From Drosophila pseudoobscura (taxonomy: Eukaryota; Arthropoda; Insecta; Diptera; Drosophilidae), in assembly GCF_009870125.1 (NCBI RefSeq), contig NC_046681.1, positions 30,216,001 through 30,280,000 of the forward strand: a stretch of 64,000 bases of DNA. Direction: 5' to 3'. A program made the translations under genes and the position numbers. Shown piece after piece: positions 49,097-60,568 of the stretch (the stretch's first letter is position 1; every line of letters begins with the position of its first letter). The notes under the pieces are model-generated. The model was not told the origin of the DNA. It saw only the letters and a list, made by a program, of their open reading frames with translations, and ran no database searches.

Positions 49097-52000
49097 TCAG
49101 CAAACGCTCTCCATTTCGGGCGGCACTCCCGCCTGCTGCATGGCCTGTCGCTTGCGGTACGCGTAGAACTCTTCTCGCATCGCCTGCAGGCGCACCTCCA
49201 CGTTGTCGTAGCGCGCCGGTAGCTGGTGTTGCAGGGGCAGGGTGCGCAGCTTGCGATTCCCGGAACCCCCGCTATATCCAGAGGGGGCGTGGGCGTGCAG
49301 CAGGCTGCCACTCAGAGGCCCCAAGGTGTGGTGATGATGCAGATGTGGATGGAACGAGTGCGGATGCGATTGCGTATCGATGTGCAGATGGTTGAGATCT
49401 TCGCGCAGCATTCCCATGCCCGTGGGCGTAGAGGCGCTAGGCGTGGGTGTGGCGGGGTCGAATTCGTAGTGGCCATCGACGCTGCCGACGTCCACGGGGC
49501 ACGGTGCCTTGGGGGCAGGCAGGTTGCTGTCCGTGGCCGCGTTCAGTCTTGAGATCATTTCCAGCCAGTGGGCCATTGTGTACGGCGGGGTGTTGGTCCG
49601 CGGATAGGACGAGTAGGCGGAGTGCGGCGTCTGGCCCTGGGCCTGCTGGCTGCCCTCCAATCCTCCCGCCCCAAAGTACCCCAAGTGCTTGGGCGGCGAG
49701 GGTGGGGCACGGTACGGTGGCAGCAGCCGCCACTCGCTGGTACTGCCCGGGTGATTGGAGGTGTTCTTCGAGCCAAAGCCACTCGAGCTGCTGCGGGACT
49801 CGGGCGAGGCCTCCAGTCCTGCACTCCCCCCCACGCCCACGCTGTTGCGCAGGGAGAGATTCAGATCGGGGAGGGGCGAAAGCAGCTCGTGCTGCTGGCG
49901 GCTGAAGAGGCGGGAGTAGTGACGCGGATACCAGCGCGTGCGCGGCCTGTAGCTGTGATACGGCAGCTGTCCGTGGTAGTAGCTCCTCCATGACGGCGGC
50001 GACGGGAGCTGCAGCGGCACGAAGTGCTCCTCCAGCGGATGCTGTGGCTGCTGCTGCTGGTGTTGCTGTTGTTGCTGTTGCTGTTGCTGCTGCTGCTGGC
50101 GGCGGGTCTCCTCCTGGATGGTTCTCAACGAAGGCAGCTCCTGCGAGTAGTAGCGATAGCGACTGCTGAGATTTCCTCCCACTCCGCTGTTGTGGGATCG
50201 CTCCGCGGAGTTCGGCGGATAGACGGTGCTGAGGTCGCTGAAGTGCGTCGGGTAGCCGCTGCTGCCGCCGCTCAGCAGCAACTGCTGCTGGTGGTGCAGG
50301 TGGCTCATCGCCGGGGAGCTGGAGAAGATGCGCGAGATCCTAGAGGGGGTGTAGTGGTGCGGCGAGAGGAGGTGTTGCTGCTGGCCCAGGCCCAAGGCCC
50401 CACTGATGGTGTTGATGTGCAGCGGACGGCTCCTGTCCGCATTCCCGTACAGATTGTGGCTGCCACTGCTGTTGTATGCAGGCCGCAGCACGTTCTGGTA
50501 GCGGGCACCGCTGATGGCGTCCTCAAAGTGCGCTGGCTGGTGCTGTGGCTTGCCCCCGATCTTGAGCAGACCGCCCAAGCCCTGGAGGAAGCCGCGCGCC
50601 GAGTCCGCCGCCGACTGCAGGCTCAGCTGGCTGGAGGAGGCCACGAGGGGACGACGCCAGGAGGCCCGTGCTGTGATGAAGTTGCGCCGCGAGAGGAAGC
50701 CGCCATCGTCGCTGGAGGACTTCTGGGAGACGTTGCTGTTGCGGCGCTCAAAGAGCGCTCCATCCACTACGTCGATGTTGTTGTTGTCCAGCGTGTAGCC
50801 CTGTATCTTGGATCCATCCACATCCAAGACAAAGCGGCCATCGAGGCTGCGCTGAATGCGGCTCACAGAGCGCCTCCCAGTGGCAGTTCCTGTGTCGCAG
50901 TCGTCGAGGGTCGTGGGGGAGCTGTAGATGGAGTGGCAGTTGGTGCAGCGATCGGGTGGCCAGATCCAGTGGAGAATGGCAATCAGTATGGCGGTTAGAC
51001 TTGATATTCGGGTTTGTTTGTACCTAAGGCGTGGATTGATAGAGAGATTGTCAGATTGTTAGATGCAGATACTCGTAAAAGACGAACAAAATATGCAAAA
51101 CGCAGATACACAACTAAAGGTAAACTCTGAACAAAAATGGGAAATAAACATTGAATGAACGGAAGGTGGAACCAAAAAGAGAGAACTTTTAGTTAGAGAA
51201 ATGTTTGCTTACGATTTTGATTATGACAGGATGGACCTGGAACTATAAAAACGCTTTCATAATCACGGTAATGTTCAGTATTGCTGGGAATGGTGCATTC
51301 CAATCAGAGAGAGTGTAGATACAAATAGATACAGATACACGCACACAGTTGCAGGAGGGAACAATTTAGATTGAGATTGAGATTCAGATAGAGGGCAATA
51401 CTCCTCTCTTCGGTCGATGGATGCGGGGGATACTCACTTTTTTAAAGGCACTTGACCAGAGGAAATTGAGCCCGTACTGCGATTGTGATGCAAATGATGA
51501 TGATTATTGGCTGCATTGGCTGCAATGTTACGAGCGTCCGTTATCCTGCAAGCTACCATGTTGAACTCTGTAAACGTATAATTTCTACAATTAATTTTGG
51601 CGTGCAGCGTGAGCCGTCCTATCCCGGGCAAATAAAATACAGTACACGACACACAGGACACATGGCACAGGACACATACACAGATATAGATGTATCTATA
51701 CTACAGTGCACTCTACATATAGACGTATACACATATATATGTATGTATATGGCAGATTCATCCGCTTATACTCGTATCGAGGAAATGGACTCATTTGCAT
51801 GCACTCCCCTGCTGTCTGCCGTCTGCTGTCTGCCGTCTGCTGTCGATGCTAATAAGTTGAGATTGTTTAAATTTTTAGCCAGCTACTAGATTATTAACTA
51901 GGGGTAACAGAGGCAGAACAGAAAGCGTTTACCACCAGCTATATGCTGGCCACCATTTAGTAGTTAGAGCAGTCACCAGCTACCAGTTACCAGTTACCAG

Positions 52001-55000
52001 TTACCAGCTACCAGTTAGTGCTATGACTATCGCTATGACTAAACTAAGTTGTTGTTAGTTGTTCGGGCTGATGTTGATTATAGTGTGTGGCAATTACATG
52101 TAGCAGAACACAAGGAGGCGCCAATTAGTGGAGGCAGTAGGCAGGGGCAGGAGGCAGGGGGCAGGGGGCAGGGGGCAGGGGGATAATTTTGCAGTCAGAG
52201 TAAACGGTAATTGGAACGAGAGTCACTACATGGAATACTTGGAATAAATGGCATATCTAATGCCCAACTAAATCGAAACTTAATTCTCCCCGAGGCCCCC
52301 GAGGATGGGATTTCCGAGAAGGGGTGGGGGGCTGGAAGGTGGAAGGCGGAAGGCGGAAGGCCATTGACATTCGATGTCAATGACAAACTAATTCGAGACG
52401 CGGACCCGGGGCATATCCTGGCACGCACACACACTCGTGGAGAGACACATGGACTCATGGAGGACCCTCACATACAATTACAATATACACACACACATAT
52501 ACGCCTATATGTAAATGCAAAAAGTATATACACAAGTATATACACATATATGTACAGCCATGTGCTCTCTCTTCGCAGTATTTTATTTGGGATATGGCTT
52601 CGAATGGTTGGAAAAAAACAATGACACGTGAAATGGCTTTTGAGAGAATGGTCAAGATACGAATTGAATTGTGCCACAACAGAAAACAGAAGAGAGACAG
52701 ACAAGTGGATGAGGAGTAGGATGAGGAGGATGATGAGGAGCGCATTCATGAAACGAAACAAAACAAAACAGAACAGAAGAGAGAAACAGAGAACAGAGTG
52801 AGCAGAGAGGAGGATAAGTTTAATGAAAATCGAAAACCAAATATTGCTGATTATGGGACGACAACGGAAGCGGAAACAAAAAGTTGGGCGACACAAAAGT
52901 TAGTCCGCCCGGAGAACACTCTCTCCTTCGAGGGCGGGAGCGAGAAAACGTAAAAAACGAACAAGTGATTCAAGATTCAGATACAAAAACGGAGAAACGA
53001 GAAACAAGAAACGAGAAGTGGTATTGGTTTTGTGGTGTGTGGTGTGTGGATGTGTGAAGTGTGGCCTTTGAGTAATTATGAAATCTGTGTGTGAAATGAG
53101 CTTGCGCCGCAGCGGCTGATTGAGTGAGTGAGTGCTCGGGTGCTTGAGATACTTTTCAGAGAGAGTGTGGAGCTGCGGCGGGCACTTGATCTGCCTATGC
53201 ATAACCGACATAACAGATGGCTAGATAGATGGATAGATTGTATGCATATGTATGGATTGTTAATCGATGACACTGTATGTATGTATGTATGTATGCATGG
53301 TGGATTCAGTACAGTTGTGTCAGTGTGATCTAGTGGTTGATTGATTGATTGACTGTTTGATTGTTTGATTGATTGATTGATTGATTGGTTGTTAGATTGG
53401 TTGTTAGTTTGGTTAAGTTGGCGAGGGACTGGACGCGTCTGAAAATAACCTTTTAGTTTTGTTGTCAGTAACTTCAGGATCGGTGGTTGCACACGACATC
53501 GATTTTTAATATGATAACAAAAACTTACCCTTGCGCGCTGTGTCGTTGTTTTTATTTCTTTTTTGTTTTTTGCGAGGGTCTTGGGGTTCGGGTGGGGCCT
53601 TTTCTGAGTGCATTGCGTCCACATGTTGTATGGAGACATGGCCCTGCCACATACCTGCACAACGAGGGGGAGGATCTTGGGCAGGCATGTGGCAGGACAC
53701 AAGGCAATCTGCACAGGGCGGACCGATCATCAGTGACTTTTGTCGGAGCGATCATTTTATGCTTGGAAGAGGCCTTTTGAGCTTTCGACCTTTCGGTCTT
53801 CCGGCTTTTGGCCATGTTCAATTTCTACGTGGGATTGCGGGCCTTTTTTACCATCTTTGTGCGTGAATTGTTTACAAAAAACGTCTGCCCAGTATTGTGC
53901 CCTATATAAATGAGCGCCTGTGCGCCATGTACATAGATGTAGATTGTATTTTGTACATCTCTGAAATACCTTTATCCAGCATGAACTCAGCCCTGGGCAG
54001 AAACAACGACGATTTGGCCAAGAACATGCTTTTGTCAATATAATTCGCGGATAAAGGTATTTTGTGGTATTATTTTTTTTATCAGATTCAACGTTAATTC
54101 TGTATATATGTACGTATGTATCTCTGAGAGAACTCACTCTCACTCTGTCTGTGGCTAGTGTGTGTGTGTGTGTGTGTGCGTGTGTGGGTGTGTGGGTTGC
54201 CACAGCGTTAAAAGAACAAAAGAATAAATCAAAAAACAATGTGTTTTCTATAGTGGAATACGAGTGTATTCGTATGTATCGCACATACATAATATTTCAC
54301 AGCTAATGGGGCTGCGAAATTGTCCTGTTTTTCTGTCTTTTCCGTCTTTTTTTGTGTGTAAGTGTGTGGTGGCTCCGAAAAGAATACATAAATAATTGAT
54401 TTAAACAACGCAACATTAATTAATCCACTTAAAATACAGATTAAAGCAAAAACCAATGACAAAGGCAGAGAGACAGACGAGGAGCGAGGGCTTGGTCGGT
54501 TCCATATTCCATATGCACACACGTACGGCACGAGGCTCGATTCGTTTCGATTCGATTACATTAAACGCGTATATCCAGCGAATATCGAACATAATGAAGG
54601 CCCTGGCATATTCAATTTCCGCTTCAAGAGGGGACACGGGAGAGAGAATAGCCCGGGGGTCTGTTGGGGCCTTGGCCGTGGGGCGTGGGCCGTGGGTGGA
54701 GCTTAATCGATTTATCGTCTTTCTGCTGGCGGCTGAATCCTCCTTAATGCTTAACTAAAGTTGCAATAACTATTTATATGTACATGCGTTGAATTTCAGA
54801 AATAAAATGCACTATGAAGTCAGAACAGAAGAAAAGATACTCAGGTACTCCCGAACAGAAGATCCGCCAATGATGCGAAACTAAAACATAATTTAATGGA
54901 ATGCAAACGTAAATGGATAACTTGAGGATTGATGCGATGGCCAATTTCGAACTAAGAGCTGGGGGAATGCATCTTTTTTTGTCTACACTCTGTACGGGCG

Positions 55001-58000
55001 GGAGTCCTGGACCAGCGGACCAGTGTTTCGTCTTGGGTTCGTCTTGGATTGTAGGGGAGGACAGGGGAAGGACCCAGACAGAACTCAAGATAACAACCAA
55101 AGAAAACCAAAAACCAAACAGGAAAAGCAAACATAAAACCAAAATCCAATTAGTATGTAAATATTATATACAGAAATTTTGCAGTAACGCTCTTTTTTTT
55201 GCCAAATTTTGCCAAATTGCAACTGAATTTTACTTGCAACAAACTACAACGAAAATATGTACGAAAATATTCGCTCAGACACAGGCATAATTTATGGAGA
55301 ATTTCCGATTGTTTTGCCACAAATAATTTACTTTTACTTTTACGATTACTCTTCAGCAAAACAGAACAGAACAGAATGGAACATTGGTCTCAAATGCAAG
55401 TCTCAAATGTGTTTTTGTTGTCGAATAAACCGAGTAACCCGAATGCCGATTACTGGAAGGGGCGCTTCCATACTCCAAAACTGTCGGCGTCGGTGAAAAA
55501 CTCAAAAGGCAGAACTGATAAAAGGCAATGCACTGCACTGTACGGCTGTTGGCCATGTTAGTGGCTGTATTTAGTGGGTTCATTAGACAACAACAAGAAC
55601 ACATCATCAATCACTATTCTGGTTATTACTGGTATTAGAGAGTATATCGTAGGGATCAGATCATCAGTAAGTATCATCTTAGTAGTATCATTAGCAGTAG
55701 GCAGTATCATATCATTATCATTTATCAGTTATCAGTTATCAAAAGTTATCGGAGAATGTCATCAAAAACCATTTCAAGTGTGTGTGTTAGCTCTGGGCCT
55801 CAGTGTTACCTTTTTCCTGTTTTCGTCGTTTACGTTTATTGCAAATTTTTACGGCACAAACCGATAAAATGATCGCAACAATAAAAAACAGGATGCCCCC
55901 AACGACGCCGGCGGTTATAGCTTTATGCTTGACACGTGCCGGCACGGGGAACTTCACCTCGTCGCTGGACTCGTACGATTTCTCCGAGTTGGCCAGCACC
56001 CGGAAGTAGTAGGTCCGTCCGCCCACCAGGTTCTTCACTAGATACTGCGTCTCCTCCGGCCGTATCTGTCCGCGGTTCAACGTCTTCCACTGGGCGTCCG
56101 TGCGGTACTTAATCGTGTAGAACTTGACGATGTGCGCCCGCTCCAGCGGCGACTGCCACGTGATGAGGAATCCGTTGGACACCTCCGTGACGGACACGTT
56201 CCGTGGGGGGCCGGGCTTTGGACCTGCAACGACATTTTGGGTTCGGAAGAGACACAGGGGAGGGGAGAGGACGGGAGAGAGAAAAAGAGAGAATTAGTAT
56301 GTTACAGGAAGTGGAAGTGTTGAAGGGAATTCCCATCCCGTGTATACCAGACCAGACCCCATTTTCAATTTCAAAATCCAACACACTCGTACACCTTTCC
56401 GAGGGGGGGTGGCTAAATCGTTTGCATTATTTTTGATTTATTTGCATTTCATTTTATGCTTTGTTTATTTACGCGAGGAATTTTCCGAGTTTCCGCGGAG
56501 TCCGCGTTGCCCTTTTATTACCTTTCCGCATTGCCTTCGCCGCTTGGCTGGGTTTTCCCTCAGAGAAAGTACATTCATTCGGATCGAAAGCTTGAGTCCC
56601 GCACTAACCTTCTTCGGGCGATAGATCTAATAGCTATTTAATTCCCTTCTGAAAATATTATCATCCAACTAATTCCGAAGGATGTGTCCTGCACCGGCTC
56701 ATCCCCGGGTCTTGCTTTGTTTTAGATTCTTTTATTTATTTTATTACATTTACTTTTTTTCCTCTTTCGTTTCGCTTAAAAGCTTTATGAAATTTCCATT
56801 TGGCTTTTTGCAACTCTTGCCAGCGCACAGACAACCCTTTTACTTTTTTTTTGCGTCTTTTTACTTTCTTTTTGCACCATGCATTTATTCATGACGAGGA
56901 AAGCGGCAACAAGAACAAGAATGAGGAGGAGGAGGAGGAGGAGAAGGAGTCATGGGAATGGGATTTACTGGGCGAAAAGGGATTGACAAAAACACATTTT
57001 AATTAGCATACACACATAAAACTTTCCATTTTCGTATTTGAATACTTGTCCCCAAACCCAAACATCCGTTCGGCATCACAACGGAAAAATGATAAAAATA
57101 TACGAGTACATGTCCATGCAACAGCAACAGCAACAACAGGAACAACAACAACAACAACAACAACGGACGAGGACTACACGGACATGGAGACGAACACTCT
57201 GGTGTCTGTCTGTCTGTCTGGCTAGAGCCTAGGCCATGGCCAGATACAGATACAAATTACGGGCCTAGACGGACAGGCCATGGATAACCTGAATTCTCAG
57301 TGAGTTCTCTCTCTCACTCTCTGTCTCTCGGGTGGCAGGACCTCCTCTCGCTGGTGATTTGTGAGAACTCGTGCTCGATGCAATTAACTGCCGGTCGGTC
57401 GGTCGATCTCCAGGGTATCGGATCGGGTGGGGGATGTCGCACATGCAAATGCAAATTAAAACAGCTTGGAGAAATAAGAGACACAATACGATATGTCATG
57501 TAAAATGTCCCCCAGGTTACAGCTGCTCCTCCTCTTCAGCGTCCTCCTTCCGACGGAGGCTCCCAACGGCGCTTATGAAATTTTCAACAGCATAAACCGA
57601 TGTGTGCCATGCATCTGTGTGTGCGTTTGCTTGTATCGGTGTGTGCTAGCTCGTATCAGTCTGTCATTGTGTGCGTGTGTTGGTGTGGGGATGGCTGCTT
57701 AGATGAACGCTGACGCTGACGGTGCAAATGCGAGGGAATTTCGTTTGAATTTTTTGGGGTAAAGCGCAGCAGCACAAGCGGAACAACAGCAGGAACGGGA
57801 TGGGGGCTCCCCCAAAAAGCTGCAGGATAACAGATGAGGTGGAAGGGGGGAACGGGGGAATGGGAAAACGGGAAAACGGGGGATTTGTGAACGTGTGGCA
57901 ATAAGTGCAAGCCATTTATTATGAAACGCTAACGAAAAATGCCACGCTCATTATATATGTATGTATTCTAATTAAAAATGCTTTTAAAGAGCTCTCTCGG

Positions 58001-60534
58001 GAGATTTGAAAGCGCATATACACTCTACACTCTGTCTTGCATATATCAAAAGTTGATTATGCGAATGGCGGCAGAAAGAGCAGTAGCTGGAGGTGGATCC
58101 TTGGAGTGGGGGAGGTGGGGCGCAACGACAACCCTTTGGCCCATGGCCCATGGCCCGTATAAAAAATGTGCGCAGATTTGACATAACATAAACGAGACAA
58201 GTGACAAACATAAAAAGACATAAAATGGGGACGGCGTACGGCAGGGAAAGGCGCACGGACCAAGGAAAGGCCTAAATGAGATGGGTAGACACAGCAGACG
58301 GCCGGACGTACAAACGTACAAACGGACTGACGGACGGAGACACTGTAAAAATGTCAAGGGTAGACACGACAGGGTACACAAAGGGTACGGGACTGGGCAT
58401 CGCGACCCTGTGAGGCGCCGCACGGTTAAATGTTATTTATGACTGCAGCAGTGGCAGTGGCAGTGGCACTGTGGCACTGTGGCACACACTGTGTGCTGTG
58501 GATGGTAGGTGTGGCACCCGCAGAGGCAGTAAATCTGCAGCTGCAGGAATTGTGGAATTACAGGCTGTGCCGCAAGACAGAGACATTACTTAAGAGGGAC
58601 CTGCAACATGTTGGCCAGGGGAGGGGGAAATGCTGTAAAATTATTGACGGGTATATATGCGGGGTATAGTGCGCGATATGGGATATGGGATATGTGATAT
58701 GTTTTAATACGAGTACCTTTCACTCTCAATCTGGGTGGCGAATAAACTAGCTTGCCCCGCGAATCGGTGTGAAAGAAAATGTCAAAATATGCTAAAAGGT
58801 CTGCAAATAAAACGGAAACAGAACAGAAAACAGAACGAAAATGATCACAAATCAAATCGAAAAATCCAGTAAGATGTTTTAAAGATTAATTACAGAGAGT
58901 GCAGCCCGAAATGAGGAAAAGTGCAATAATAGAAAAGTGCAATCCAAGAACCGAAATACTAAACTACTAAAGCCCTCTGTTGTGGGGTGTACAGTGGGTG
59001 TGTATTGGGGGGTCAGGAGCTCCAAAAGGTCGGGCCACACCGGCTTGCGGGTGAGAGGCAATCACTCAAGATCCAGCAGTCAATTGGTTTACCTTGACGG
59101 AATGCAAATCAGAGACCGAGACCAGAGGTCGACCTCCAAGAAGGAGGCACATACCGAGCCCCAGCTGCAATTATGACAGTGAAATGCATTGAATATTCAT
59201 AAATGCTCAACGTACGTACATATGTATGTACATCTGTACATATGTGTGTTTCAGTCAGAGAGCGTGTGTGTGCGTGTGTGTGTGTGGTTGTGTGTAATCA
59301 GCCTTGACATGCATTTGCTGCATGCTTCAAGCTCCAACTTTTGCCGCTGCTTTAGGAAGGGTATGCCTAGTCCGCACTCAGAAGAGAGTTCTGCACACTG
59401 CTGCTGGGTATCGTCTAGTCGAGCAGGCGATAGCTGCTCCACTTGGTTTATTTTGTCGAATGTCAGTGGCGGAAATTTGCAACTGTTCAAGTAGCGTGCT
59501 GCTGCTTCTGCTGTTGCTTCTGCTGCTGCCTCGCATTGTTGTTATTAATTTTTAAGCGCTGCGGCGCAAGGATAAAACAACAAGCCCAACAAGCCCTGCC
59601 AGCAGCAGCAGCACGCACCGAACACTGAACACCGAACTGTTCCACATGCCACCGTGCCACCGTGCCACCGTGCCATCGTGCCAGCGTGCCAGCGTCAGGG
59701 TCTACATGGCGTATGAAAATTGCTTGACATAAACAAATGCGGCACGGACACACACACTGACATTCACGTGCACGCACGTCCTTCCGTTTGAAAGGAGGGT
59801 ATGGGAGTGGGTGTGGGTGTGGGTGTGGCGGAGGGCGGTGGCAAATGGTTTACCGTTGATGTTTTATGCATGGTTTAAAAAAAAAAAAAGAGGAAAAATA
59901 TTATAAGAAAAATAAAGCACAAAAAAACGAAAATAAAAGCCAAAAAGAAATACAATTTCTGCTGCTGCTGCTAGTTGTATTTGTTTGTGTGTGTGTGAGG
60001 GCGGCTGAGAATGAGGATGAGGCGGGGGTGGGGTGGGGATGGGGCGCGTGGTGTTGGTGTTGTGTCTGTAGAGTAGTGGGTGGCTGAATCTGAATGGGCG
60101 GGCGTTGCGTTTGCGGATGATGGTTGTTTCTGAAGGTGTTTCGTTACAAGCGCCAAAAAAAGGTACACACGTACACGAAATCCAGGGTTGCATTACACAA
60201 CACAGCGCACATTTGCCGCTAGAGTTGCCACCGCCAGAGTTTCTACTGTTCGTTCGTTCGTTCGTTGTTGTTGTTGTAGTTTTTTTTTGTTATTTTGTTG
60301 TTTCTGGCGTTTTTCTGTTGTTGTTATTTTGTTGCTGCTGCTGCTGCTGCTGCTTCTGGCTCTGCTTCTGCTGCTGTTTCCCTTATTTTTTGAACATACG
60401 CGTGCGCCAAAACACGCACTGATACACACACATATGCTACGAACACACACATCTATACCCATAAACACACACACAGATACACACAGATACTAATGCAAGT
60501 AAATTAAATACGCTAAATGGGGGGAAAACATTTA

Positions 60535-60568
<34 letters not shown>

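Larger units (their letters stand above)
51568..55809 (-). other. tutl intron between the membrane exon and the tail exons
   Basis: 4.2 kb. It includes AGTTACC heptamer repeats (51975-52017), GCAGGGG repeats (52140-52185), GTAT and GATT tetramers (53277-53405), and a GC-richer island at about 53560-53780 with a candidate cassette exon. Otherwise it is AT-rich with no clear exon. Confidence 0.6.

Noticed and set aside
50024..50998. 324-codon plus-strand frame with a poly-Leu start
   Set aside because: It is the antisense of the tutl tail; the Leu run is the complement of the CAG repeat, and tutl accounts for the frame on the other strand.
53076..53714. 212-codon minus-strand frame in the tutl intron
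   Set aside because: Its second half is Asn/Gln/Ser repeat from the GATT array. Only the 54-nt segment in a different frame has a coherent exon structure.
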